DNA of 64,000 nt, taken from assembly GCF_958298935.1 (NCBI RefSeq), contig NC_084929.1:2480001-2544000 (forward strand). The letters are read 5' to 3'. The DNA comes from Phragmites australis (Eukaryota > Streptophyta > Magnoliopsida > Poales > Poaceae). Made by a program: the position numbers and the translations under genes. Below, piece by piece: positions 47,760 to 58,675 of this stretch. Each line of letters begins with the position of its first letter. Within the stretch, counting starts at the first letter, position 1. The notes beneath the pieces were generated by a model. That model did not search any database and was not told the origin of the DNA. It was given only the letters and a program-made list of their open reading frames with translations.

Positions 47760-48928
47760 CACTATTACAGAATAGATATTATATATCGATCCACTACTGT
47801 TGGATGTAAAAAACCGATAGCGATAATGGTATCACTGTTGGTTTGTTAAAAAAAAAATATAACTACCGATTTAAAAAACAATCAATAGTGAAAAGTCATC
47901 CGGACTCAAAATTTGACTTGAATCCGATTTTAGCTCACAATACTCACGTCTGGCTCTAACTCCTCTCTCTCGCAGCGTATGACTACTATCTCTGCCTCCC
48001 TCGCTCTCTTTCTCTATCCCTCCTTCTGATCTCCTCCCCCACCAGCCTCCCCACTGGCCTCCTCCCCTGCTTTCTCTCCCACCGACCTCCTCTTCCTCCT
48101 CCCCTCGCGAGATCCATGGCGGGATCCAGCCATGGATCTCGCTAGGGGCAGAGATAGTGGCAGCGGCGGCAAGGACAGCAAGGGGGATCTAGAGGTCGCC
48201 GTGACGTGCAGCTACCCCAATGGCAGTGAGTCCAAGGGCGTTGTCAGACCCTTGCCTTCATCAGTGTCACCGCCGTCGCGAGTCCAAGAATGGGGGTGGC
48301 TGACCAGGGCACGGTAGCAGCCTCGGGCAGATGTAGTTGACCAAGAGCGACGGAGCTGGTGGCCTGCGGTGGTGGGCGGATACGGGTGACCAAGAGCGGC
48401 GCCTGCGGCGTGCACCTCGAGGGCACGGAGCGCAGTGGGCCCAAGGGCTGGGTTGCCATGGCCACCGAGATCGTCGGCGTGGCGCCGTCCATGCTCGTGG
48501 TCAACGTCAAGAAGGGCAGTAGTGACACGCTCAAGTACCGCCCCTTCTATAGCGAGGAGCTTTGTCCCGCACTCAACGTCATCTAATGCATCTCGTTCGT
48601 GATGGTCTTCGCCATGCATGGTGCGGGCGACGGTGGCAAGCAAGGTGTGACCGTGTGTGCTGTGGCGGCGGCCTTCGTGCCACCGTGTTTTCTTGTATAG
48701 AGCAGAGCAAGGCCGAGCTAGCGCGATAGTGGCACGTCGGCAACCGAGTCGGCTCGATTTCGAGTCGACTTGTCTTCTTTTTTGGTTTTTGGAACCATTT
48801 TTACTGCCGGTTGCACAACCGGCAGTGATTAGGGTGTGACTTTTATTGCCAAACAATTACTGTTGGATGCAAAACCGACAGTGAAGATCACTTTATAGCT
48901 GGCAGTGAATATACTTACCATAGTAGTG
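47760..48928 (+). mobile_element. Small non-autonomous CACTA element with CIPK fragment (copy B)
   Basis: It has the same ends and site as the element at 36990-38190. The left flank is TAG; the right flank is TAT, one change from the TAG kept in copy A. It is 1169 bp against 1201 bp. Confidence 0.9.
48359..48586 (+). pseudogene. Captured CIPK C-terminal fragment, copy B, open frame of 75 codons
   Basis: The reading [20 protein letters not shown] continues with [33 protein letters not shown] and [10 protein letters not shown] to TAA. In this copy the frame is open from an ATG. It covers the KA1-like end of a CIPK without NAF or kinase parts, so a function as a CIPK is unlikely. Confidence 0.6.
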
Positions 48929-49249
48929 TATCACCACAACAACAACAACAAATACCTCGGTAGATGGTCTGGGCTTGCCGAACCACACATAAGACAGAGA
49001 AGAGATGTACTAGATGATCAGAGGAAGCAAATCACACTAACCAAAATGCATATGGAAAATGGAAGGTACCTACCTTAGAACATTTTAAACAGAATTTGGA
49101 TCGTATATGAACATAAAATGTGGATAAAATTTTGCTTTGACAAATATGATGATTGATTACATTAAACCTCAATCAGAAAAAAAATATCAATTTCGGTGAT
49201 CGGCGTTTGCACACAAAAAAGCTTGTACGTAATAGCTAAGTTACAGCAT

Positions 49250-50251
49250 CTAGTAGTGGTTCACGACGAAGCACTTCTCCCTGATCTCCCCCTCGTCACC
49301 GGTGAGCACCTCGATTTTGCCCATCTTGACCATGGCCTTGGCGAACTTTGCCTGCCACGCCTTCTCGACGGCAGCGTGGAACGCGACGACCCCAGCCGTC
49401 CACGGGCTGTCGAGCAGCGTCTGGTCGGAGGTGAGCAGCACCTTATGCGCCAGCACGTTCTTGAAGTACTGGTTGTCGAAGCTCGCCGGCGTCACGGGGT
49501 CGAGCGGCACCACCGTGGGGTCCATCTGGTCGTCGCTGGACGGCCATGGGCACCACATCTTGAGGTGCGCCGCGTAGGCCGCGTCGATTGTCGGGTCGGT
49601 CCGCCCCACCTGGCCGCTGTAGTTGTAGAGCCGCTGCGTGAAGGAGGAGCAGTGGGAGCGGCCGATGGTGTGCGCGCCGGAGAGCGTGACCATGTCGTCG
49701 GCGGAGAGGCCCTTGCGCTTGAAGCTCTCGACGAGCTCGCCGACGACGTCGGTCGGGAACGGGACGTTGTTGACGAGCACTTCGTTCATGTTGGAGACGC
49801 GCCCGTCGCGGCGGCCCGAGGGGACTTGGTAGTCGATGCCGCCAGCGAGGTAGGCCCCGTCGCGGGCCGCGAAGGCGACGACGTCGGCGCAGGAGACGGT
49901 GCGCGGGCAGTGCGCCTCGAGGACGGCCTTGGCGTCGTCGATGACGTCGAAGCCCCGCATGCTGGGGTTGTTCGCGGGTGAGTCCTTCTCCGCCTGGTGG
50001 CCCGGCGTGGAGTTGATGAGGATGGAGCCGTCGCAGCCCCGGACGAAGCAATCGTGGAAGTGCATCCGGATGAGGCCCGCGCCGAGGCCCGGGTTCCTGG
50101 CGACGGCGCGGCGGACGGCGTTGCGCACGATCTCCTCGGCCTGCGGGCACGAGTGCTTGTAGAACCCGACCTCCAGCGACGGCGGCGAGGCATGTGCCAC
50201 GGAGGCGACGACCAGCGCCGCCCATGCGAGAGCCAACCAGTACGACCTCAT
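49250..50251 (-). CDS. Class III secretory peroxidase (copy B), single exon
   Basis: This is a 333-residue paralogue of the peroxidase at 38510-39511, with the same signal peptide, distal RMHFHDCF and proximal [12 protein letters not shown] sites and eight Cys. It differs by D53N, R233W (next to Cys234) and V272L, plus three silent changes. The start [10 protein letters not shown] is at 50251; the frame stays open upstream to 50317, but that part is promoter DNA shared with copy A and is unlikely to be translated. Both copies appear intact. Expression may overlap, since the promoters are alike apart from small indels. Confidence 0.96.
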   Translation of the reverse strand: MRSYWLALAWAALVVASVAHASPPSLEVGFYKHSCPQAEEIVRNAVRRAVARNPGLGAGLIRMHFHDCFVRGCDGSILINSTPGHQAEKDSPANNPSMRGFDVIDDAKAVLEAHCPRTVSCADVVAFAARDGAYLAGGIDYQVPSGRRDGRVSNMNEVLVNNVPFPTDVVGELVESFKRKGLSADDMVTLSGAHTIGRSHCSSFTQRLYNYSGQVGRTDPTIDAAYAAHLKMWCPWPSSDDQMDPTVVPLDPVTPASFDNQYFKNVLAHKVLLTSDQTLLDSPWTAGVVAFHAAVEKAWQAKFAKAMVKMGKIEVLTGDEGEIREKCFVVNHY

Positions 50252-50390
50252 GACCCTCAACAATGGATTGGTCGATCGATCAAGTGCTATATGTCTCACT
50301 GCACTCTTACTCTGCAAATCAAGTCTGCTGGCTAGGTCGAGCTCGATCGAGAATTGATGTCGATTGAGGAGAGGAATGCTGCTGGACCTC

Positions 50391-50398
50391 TATTTATA
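50391..50398 (-). promoter_or_regulatory. TATA box of peroxidase copy B
   Basis: TATAAATA on the minus strand is at the same place as in copy A. The (TA) run nearer the start codon present in copy A is missing here. Confidence 0.6.
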
Positions 50399-50960
50399 CA
50401 GGGAGCAATGCATGCATGTGTAGCTAGCAATGAACGACGGCGTCCATGTCAAGTTGTAGCAGATGGTGATGGCGTGTGCATGGATGCATATATGGTACAT
50501 GTGTTTCTGCACCGAGTCAACAAATAAAACCAATCCCTGCATAATTTCTTGTACATGTGTTGGAGAAAAGTTCACTCTGAGTAGTTTTAATGAGCAAGTG
50601 AAGAATAAGTAAGAGAGAAAGAGAAGCCAACAGCATATGTCACCATCTACCTAATGTTGCCCAGGCTTCGTAGCAGCAGCATGATCATTTGCTCAGCAGA
50701 GAGTTGTTTAGAGAAAATTCTCAGACAAAGTAAAAAGTTCCGGAGAGATTAATATCATATTGACATGGTCGACCAATCGGTACCGGACGACCGGGACAAA
50801 TTGAAAACGTGTGAGCCTGAACTGGAGAACGACGACAAGAAATTTTTAAGAAATTCTTTCGGTTTCGTTTACCTTGTAGCCAGATTATCTTATCAGTATA
50901 CTAGTAGGAGTCATATCTGCAAGCAGCTACCATTCTCCAAAGTCAGAAAAGTATGCATGC

Positions 50961-51886
50961 ATGCTGCAGTTGCCTAATTCATTCCCGTGGCTGCGATCGA
51001 TGGTGGTTAATTATTTGAATCCATGAAGAACTGCTTTCGCACTAACGGTTTGGTTAGAGGTAAGCATCATACTTTCGTCTCTATCTATGCAGCAGGTAGC
51101 CTAACCACAACAAACAGGAAGAGATGAGAAGAGCACGCAAATACTAGCTAGTAGGGTTTTGACTATATGCCAGCAGGAAGAAGTAGAAGATACCTTCCAC
51201 ACTGCAACTCCATAGAAACAACGCTGTGAAACCAAAGTCAAAGTTAGACCATATCCGTATGACAAACATACTGATAAAATATCAGATTAATAAGTTCGCC
51301 GGTTACCCTGCCCTAAGTCAGGTCAAGTGGCCGACAGCTATACAAACATACTCAGCTGAATTTTGGCTGAGCAGGTTAAATCTTTGCAATACGTAGCAGA
51401 TTAAAAACCTTCAGTGTTTTGAGAGAAATAAAAATATTTTAAACTTCATTCTATGTTGACACAGTAATGCTATAAAAAATAGTCATCAATGTCGGCTAAA
51501 AAAAGCCATCGGTGATGGTTTTTGAACCGAACTGATTACTCAGTACTGTAACCAGAACTGATAATCAGTATTAGTGTCGATTCCTGTTAGGAACCGGCAC
51601 TGATAGTATCAGTATCAATGTCGATTCTTATTACTAACCGACACTGACACGAATTACAAGGCCAAAAAAATCGCACTGTTACAAATTACAGGGCTCATAT
51701 CACCATCAACGGGCTCATATCAGCATTCATAAATCTTGACATTCACACTGGTTTCTTAACCTGTTGATGGTAAAATCTTGCAATAGATAGGATGGATAGA
51801 CAGGATAGCGTTTGAGGTTAAAGAGAACATATTAGCACATAGGAAACTTCTTCATACGATAAACATCACATTGAAGCAAAAGATTA
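50961..51886. other. Peroxidase B far upstream region and CACTA subterminal debris
   Basis: Up to about 51075 the sequence still aligns with 36540-36640. At about 51490-51670 there are repeated AACCG.CACTGATA words like CACTA subterminal repeats, without ends or coding sequence. Confidence 0.5.
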
Positions 51887-53670
51887 AACCCTCTTTGTTC
51901 AACTTAGGATTGTGGATTCTAGCTTTTACAATCCTAAGTTGAAACAAATAATCAGTTTCTTGCCACAAATTATAACAATCCACATCCTGGATTGTTGCAA
52001 TCCAACAAGCTAGTCTCCCCTGGCTTTCCATAAATTGTGAAACTCTAATTTACTAAACTACCCATCAAAGTTGGCCCAAAATTACCCGCCCCTTCCATTG
52101 CTCATCGATCTCACCCGAGACCTGACCCCCACCCCCGTCACTCTCCCTCTAGACTCGTTCCCTCACCTCTCGTTTGTCTCTCCTCTCTCAAACCCTAGCA
52201 ATGCCACACCCCATCTCTGGCTAAATCCAGACGGGTCCCTCCTCCTCTCTGATGCGGCTTAAGGCAGTGCCTTGTCCCTCGACCTGATGGACCTCATCGA
52301 CCCGAAGTTTGCTGGTGTCATCACCTCTAGATATGGCTTGAGAGCTGCGACCGCTGACGCTGATGGCGTCCCCGTTGTGGCTGACGTCTAGCCTAGCGCG
52401 GCACCCAGGCCCGGCACGGCGGCTTATAGGGCGCCTCATCCCTCCTCCATCATGGTTACTAGCATGGCAGCTAGCGCAGTGTCCCGATCCTCTACTCCTT
52501 CATCTGTGGTAATGCCCTCTGCTCTTTCAGCTCCTCAAGTGATGGATTGTAGCATTGGTGGCCTGTAGTAGGTGGTTCATTCGGTGGGAGATGAAGTGAT
52601 TTGGTCATCAATTTGTTGGTTGACGGAGTAATAGCATGTATCTATGTAGTTTCACACAATATATTTTGGGGTCCGGTGCATCTGAGTTCAACAATTTAAG
52701 TCATGTTATTGGTGGCAATGTATATATTGTTTAGAGATGCACTGTGCAGAAAAGTGTGGGCTCAGAGATTTGTAGTTCCAACAAGCTCATCCTTTTTCAA
52801 AATGTATACATTGTTTCAGCTTGGGATTGGTCCACACTTTGTTTCAGCTAACCAAAATGTGCAAGCCGCCATGAATGGAGTTTGGAGCAAGTATGTTGTG
52901 CCATTGTACTTTTGTTTTGCAAATGTTTGGATCGAACAAGCTTAAATATTTAGATGATGTGAGCTCTGAATAGTGTTGCTTATGGTACACTTTGTTGTGC
53001 AATACTGAAGTATGTTTTGAAGCATGGCCTTTTCACTTTCTTGTTAGCTGTTTGTTCTGTCCTGTAGATTAGTAATGCCACTTGTTAGCTATTTCTTCTG
53101 TCTTATAGGTTAGTAATGCCAATTCCTTCTGTCCTTCATCAATGACTTGTTAGCTATTGTTATCCTGGATATTTGTTCATGGTATATTTTTTAATTGCCT
53201 GAAAAGATGGAGGAATTTATTCTAGGTAAAGTTGATTGAAATACCTTGAACAATAGGGCGTTCTGTGAAATATGTATTGAGGAAATAAAAGCAGGGAATA
53301 TGCATGAATGTCTTCCATGATAAATTTGTTGATGCTTTGTTTGCTATGAGAGAGTAGATTGTTTGTGAGAGGATATTTGTATGGATAAAAAATTAAGTTT
53401 GTATGGATGATGTATCTTTTGTTATTTATTTATGCATTTTCGTTTTTCATAAATAATCTACGAGTCCGACTGAATGTGAAACATATCAAAAAGATAAACA
53501 GGGCACCCAAAACAGTTGAGGGTATTACAGACTTTTGATATCAAAAAGCAGCAATCCAACTCTCCTAGAATCTAGGTTGCTAAACGGCTATCAGCTTTTT
53601 ATAATTTAGCTTTTTAAAATTCACAATCTACAAGCTACTTTTTAAAATCTCAGCTAAATCAAACATGACC
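51887..53670. mobile_element. Non-autonomous PIF/Harbinger (Tourist-like) element, 1.78 kb
   Basis: TTA flanks both sides (51884-51886 and 53671-53673). The ends AACCCTCTTTGTTCAACTTA and, in reverse, GGTCATGTTTGATTTAGCTG pair imperfectly, with GGATT/AGATT just inside. No transposase is visible. It has a size and layout like the element at 32060-33937 but no obvious shared interior. Confidence 0.7.
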
Positions 53671-53673
53671 TTA

Positions 53674-56154
53674 AGAGGTGAAAAGGACCTCCATGGACGT
53701 TGTTCCTAAAATTTTGCTGAGGCTCTTTGGCCAAATCAACATTAGAGATGAAAATCCAAGCTGAACCACACATGGCTCCAGTCAGAAACCATATATACTA
53801 TTAATTTTTATACTAAAGTCGATTTCAAATTTGGCAGATCATACATCATACAACATACAAACAGAAGTCATTCAACACTGAATTCAATTTCACTGACAAC
53901 ACACAACAAAGTCATACACCATACATGTTTAATCCTGTTCCTGTTCATTCGCGACGTCAAAACTTTCGAATCTTCTGAAGCTCCAAGTAATAATCGGGCT
54001 GATTTCTCGTAGTGGGCTCCAGCCCTTGGGCCGATCTGCAGACCAGAGGCCACCTAAGCCTTCCTGGGCCCTGAGTGTGCAAAAAAATCGTCAGGCCCGG
54101 CCCAACGACAACGCGCTGATGTTTCTAGCCAAGGGTGAAGTGCGGCAATAATCAACTTTTCACAAAATATTAGAAGAGATGACACAAACAATCATGTATA
54201 TAATTCTAGAAGCATATAACCCTGTGAATATAGGGCACTTGTGTGATGAATAAAAGTGAAAAACTACAACACAAGTTTGGGTCATTGACACAGCCTCAAA
54301 TACTTACATTGTCCGCTAGGTACGTTAAAACATGTGCTTTTTGTAGGTTACAATCGCACAAGTATTTGTAGTTTTATGAAATTTACTCTAATAAAAATAT
54401 ATAAGCATGTAATCATATGAGAAAAATATTTCTTTCATCTGGATAGTGCAAGTGTTACCTTTTTTCGCGAGAAAGTACAAGCATTACCTTGTGTATATAA
54501 GCAGTTCAAAGTTTTTTTAAAAAAGGGTGAGTATTCCATATGGAGAAGCATAAGACAACTAGATGCATGTGCATGATTGTGCCAATAGATGTCACTTTTA
54601 TTCTTGTATGTGCGTGCCATGCCGGTCCACAAGGAACCAAAGTGCCCTGCATTATTCTGACCAAGGAAAAGGTTACGAACCAGCATCGCTCAATCGAGCG
54701 CATGCGCACGATGAGAAGCTCAGAAAGGCACAAGGATCCAAGGATGGAGCCCCCCATTACAAGAAGAGAAATAAAAAAGGAGAGGCATCAGGCAAAGCCG
54801 CTTTCCGTTGCTGCTGTCAGAGAAGAGAACCTTGGCGCCAGCCATGTCGACTAGTTTAAGAACATGGATTAGTGAACGATTAAAGAAACAGCGAGTGTTG
54901 TCCGCTTGCTCTATATGTTCCTCTCGTCGATTGATCAACTTGGAGAGGAGAGATTCCACTAGAAAACGTGGGAGATGTGGCGAGATCGATCGGCTTGTCC
55001 CGTTGCAGAGCTGATTGGAAGGCAAGGCTACCTGTGCTTGTCCCACTGGCTCTCTCCCCTCCACGATCCCTCAGCCCAACTCCATCCCTCCCACTGTGCC
55101 GGTGTGGGGAGTTCTTGATTCCGTGGGAGATCGCCATGGGAGATCGCCATGGCTGCTGGTGTTCGATACGTGAGCTGTCGCTACCTTTTATTTGCTTGGA
55201 TTCCTTTGGTGCTTTGCTTCGTGAGGAAAGACGTCATTTTTCGCCGAATTTGTTCGATTTGAGGGAGATGTGAAACTTTTTGTTCGATGGAAACGGTGCA
55301 TCGTTTAAGCTTGAAACTTCAAAAAAAAAAAATGGAATCGTGGTGTTCCGGCGAGCCTTTGTTATTCAGGATCAGAAGAAATAGAGGGCGTTTGATGCAA
55401 TTCCCACCCTTGGAACATCTTTTCCTAAATTTGTGTGGAACCGGTTCCTCTATGTGCATTGTGCGGTTTTTGCTGTCTCTTTCCTTGACTGTACCTTAGC
55501 TTGCTCTCGTGTGTCTTCTTAGAGTGGAAATTTCTATTAGGACATGTGGACATATGGCTTATCAGGGTTGCTTTTATTTGTATTTATATTTGTATTAGAA
55601 GAGTAAGTGAAAAAAACATGAGTTAGGTTAGTAAATCAACAGATTTATAGGTATCTTGTGAGAAAGATAAACATTTGAGATAAGCCATGTGTGTATAAAT
55701 GCATACGGAGTTGCACTTCCGGTGTCCTCTTCCTCTTGTCATTTCTGCTCGCTGCTCGGTGGCAGTTGTCCAGCAAGTTTAAATTTTCCACCAATTTTGT
55801 TTGATCACCTAACACTTCAGGTGCCAAATAAAAGTTTTTGTTTGTTCCCCCCCTATGCTATTTGACTGCTGAGCAACGAAAAGACGATTAGTTAGTTTTC
55901 TGATTGGGGACAGAGTTCCTTAATTATGTGCATACCTATTTTGGGTGAATGATTTGTTGATTCCCTCCTGTTTTCTCATATGAAGTATTCCGTAGTAGCA
56001 TGACTTGAAATGGTGATGGTTTTGACATCCATTTTTAGAGTGTTTTGGGCGAGAAATAGCATCCCCTTTCTGCCACAAGCACAGCCCCAAATAGAGTGCT
56101 TGTTTCTTCGAAGCTGGGGACCTAGATGGCGCCATGTCAATATGGCATGACATG
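53674..56154. other. Intergenic DNA, no gene recognised
   Basis: This region includes a dispersed repeat at about 54535-54750 (related to 61860-62530) and a 13-bp tandem duplication GGGAGATCGCCAT at about 55127-55152, in a GC-rich stretch with ATGs. Open frames on both strands at 54540-55140 show no known domain. Confidence 0.4.
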
Positions 56155-56549
56155 GCAAGTGCTGGTTTCAGGCCAAACATTGTTTACACGAACATGGTGG
56201 ATATGTTTTTGCAAGAAAAGCTTATGTTTGATCAGGCGGAGAATCTCATTTGCCCGACGGATCCGAATCTGCTGACATTGATATCACGGTGACTTCGTCG
56301 CTGACGTATGAGCTCGACCTCATACGTCAGTGATGATTTGCGACATCAGGAGATCCTCATCCTTGCCCGCCAAATGACAGGGCCTACAATGAGTTGCTCC
56401 ATGGTCTTTTAGGGATGTAAGACGCTCTTCAAATGGTGATCGAGATGCTAAACCATGGCACTGAGTTGAGCTTAGTAACATACAACTACTGGGGATACTT
56501 TTTTCAGGAGATGTGCACGAGGCCAAAAGCAATAGGTCTGATGCAGTGA
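56155..56549 (+). pseudogene. Broken pentatricopeptide-repeat (PPR) like fragment
   Basis: Two stretches read like PPR motifs. One at 56155-56260 gives AGFRPNIVYTNMVDMFLQEK then DQAENLI. Another at about 56390-56549 gives YNELLHGLLGM, a stop, DALQMVIEMLNHGTELSLVT and YNYW, ending KAIGLMQ. PPR repeats are 35-residue helical hairpins in organelle RNA-binding proteins, with typical G..P...TYN wording. The two parts are in different frames, with a stop and a hairpin insert between them. This is a relic or a captured piece, not a functional gene. Confidence 0.5.
56299..56334. repeat. Near-perfect 15-bp hairpin
   Basis: TCGCTGACGTATGAG is followed after CTCGAC by CTCATACGTCAGTGA, giving one mismatch in 15 pairs with a 6-nt loop. 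The stem contains a TGACGT motif. Confidence 0.85.
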
Positions 56550-56579
56550 CTGTGGGCTGTGGCTGGCAGATATTTCAAT

Positions 56580-57349
56580 TTCGTTTTATATATTTTTTCA
56601 TTCACCAGTAGAAAAACTGAAATTCGTAAAATTTCAGTTATTTTTTTCCTATGCTATATAATCTCACATGTCAGTGAAAAAAATTCTAAAATTAAATATT
56701 TTGTTCCTCATCGAAATTCATAAAATTTCACCGAAATTTTAATCCATGGTGGCTGATATTCTCCCTGCTAATGCTGGCTTGCGCGCAGGCACTTGGCATT
56801 GGAAAGCATCTACATTCTTATGTTTTAAGCAATAAGGTATTTATATCCAAGGAAGCTCGGAGTTATTTCTAGTTTTCTATAGTGTTGCATCATTATTTGA
56901 ATAGTGTAACAATAATTGAAAAAATTGGTAGAAAATTTAAATTTTCAAGTAAAATTTTGCAAAAACGTGAATTTGACAGTTTTTTTTGAAAAGTACAAAT
57001 TGGAATGAAATTTGGTGAAATTTCCAAATTTTATCCAAATCATACGAGAACGAGTAGTGCGCCAGGATCGACCGTGCTCTAGCTTCGCCCCTGAACAGAA
57101 GGGGAGGGGTAACTCAAGAAGAGGGTGTGTTTAGTGAAAAGTGGGCATGGTTGCATGTTGGCACGCCACATGTATTGACATGTGGGTGAACACTGGCCTG
57201 GTGTGGCACTGCCACGTGTGTGGGGATGCCAGCGTGTGCATTTTTTACGGTCTAATGAACCACCCGATGCGATTTAGTGATCTGGATGTGCATTCTCCAA
57301 GTACAGTGCCTCAAATGAACCACCAACACTGATTTGGTGACACGTTAAT
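56580..57349. other. AT-rich repeat-like DNA, nothing coding
   Basis: Repeated words such as AAATTTCA.CGAAATTT occur at 56600-57050, resembling 13925-14100. No clear element ends are visible. Confidence 0.4.
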
Positions 57350-57643
57350 TGTCAAGACCGATTTAAGAAACAAATTAATGTTATCTATATGCTAAGCTCA
57401 GGAATCTGTCTTAACATATAGTGATTTTATTGATAATAATCATTACAATATCCATACTTAATCAAGCTCAAGAATAAATCTTAACATATAGTGATTTGAT
57501 TGATGATAATTATTAAAATATCCATACTTAATCGAATTAACCGTTTTACAAAAGTAATCTTCAAGGATCGAAGAACCAAATAAACTGCAGCGGAACTAAA
57601 CGAACTAATACTACTCTAATCCTTTACGACTATCTGGTAGACA
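57350..57643 (-). repeat. 3' LTR, with an internal tandem duplication
   Basis: This is about 70 bp longer than the other LTR because a unit containing ATCTTAACATATAGTGATTT and ATATCCATACTTAATC is present twice (from about 57393 and 57464). Confidence 0.7.
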
Positions 57644-58361
57644 TGGTGGGGTTGCAAGCTCTCCATCCGAGCCACTATCTGGGTACTCTAATCCTGAGCT
57701 AGAGAGAGGTTCGGAATGGGCTCTCTTGCTTGGGGATGACACTAGTGTAGGAGTGAATTCATGCAAGCGGTGTTGGAGTGTCATGTTGTCCTCTTCAGCT
57801 TCTTCCAAACGATGGAGAACCTCCTTCAGTTCTTGCATGGTACTCTCATAGAGTCAATCCAGAGTGACGGTGAGTTGAACTTGGATTTGGAGTGCGGTAT
57901 TCTCTTCATCACACTAGCATCGAACAATATGAGGGCTTGAGTCATCGTGAACAGGGACGTATCAGTACATCGAGTTCTTCGTTGTTGCTCCGCAGTTCAA
58001 GCACACGTGGTAGAGGGCTTGGCGGGCAATGTCTCGTATGTCTTCTTCAAAGCTGGACCTCCTTGTCTCCGTGGTGTAGATGCGTGTAACTCTGAACTCT
58101 CCCTTGTGTGTGTAGTGTCCATAAATGAAGACGGTGATAGACCATTCCGCGTGGTTGGCTCTCCTTGTTCCTTCATACATTGGCTTCTTCTGGTATCCTA
58201 TGTTGGTAAGTAAGGTCCATAGCATCCTTGGTAAAATCTCTTGGTGCAATCCATTGGAATGACGAACTTCGTTGAGATCCGACTCTATCTGTAGGTTTGA
58301 GCACAAGAGAAGGGTAAGTAAGCCTTACTAGAAGAGAGGAGAGTAAGAGGTCTTTGAGCAT
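57611..58361 (-). pseudogene. Gag-like or retroelement-associated reading frame, broken
   Basis: On the minus strand, a frame at 58306-57962 contains EWSITVFIYGHYTHKGEFRV and DIARQALYHVCLNCG. A second, at 57838-57611, reads MQELKEVLHRLEEAEEDNMT and ends LPDSRKGLE, with a coiled-coil look. The two are separated by a short broken stretch. I recall similar frames from grass retrotransposons, but the family name is uncertain. No protease, reverse transcriptase or integrase is present. Confidence 0.5.
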
Positions 58362-58451
58362 TGCTTTATTTTCTCTTCAAAATTCCTTTTTTAGTGCAGA
58401 CCATACTATCTAAGCATGTGTTCTAGGTCAATATAGCTCTGATACCACCTT

Positions 58452-58675
58452 TGTGGAGACCGATTCAAGAAGAAAACCAATCTCATCTATGTGCTGAGCC
58501 TGAGAATCAATCCCAACACATAGTGACTTCATTGATGATGATCATTATAATATCCATATTTAATCGAATTAATCGTCTTACAAAAGTGACATTTAAGGGT
58601 TGAAGAACCAAATAAACTATAGCGGAACTAAACGAACTAATACTACTATAATCCTTTACGACTCTTCCATAGACA
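58452..58675 (-). repeat. 5' LTR
   Basis: This is a direct repeat of 57350-57643 with one copy of the internal unit. It ends beside the tRNA-Met primer site. Confidence 0.7.

Larger units (their letters stand above)
46244..50960. repeat. Segmental duplication, copy B
   Basis: This is paralogous to 35485-40235. It carries the right part of the Pack-MULE, upstream DNA, the CACTA element, peroxidase B and its promoter. Its right side continues intact past 50960 with peroxidase upstream sequence that copy A lost at the LTR. Confidence 0.92.
57350..58675 (-). mobile_element. Short LTR retrotransposon on the minus strand (TRIM-like or truncated)
   Basis: Two direct repeats, 57350-57643 and 58452-58675, begin TGT..AGACCGATT.AAGAA and end TAGACA (TG...CA). 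Beside the right one, TGGTATCAGAGC on the minus strand (58436-58447) matches the initiator tRNA-Met primer site, four bases from the LTR. The interior is about 800 bp with a gag-like frame. The flanking five bases (TTAAT and TCATC) do not match, so either the target duplication has decayed or the limits are slightly off. Confidence 0.65.

Noticed and set aside
54720..55064. 114-codon minus-strand frame near the dispersed repeat
   Set aside because: It overlaps frames on both strands and its product matches nothing I know. It is left as intergenic.
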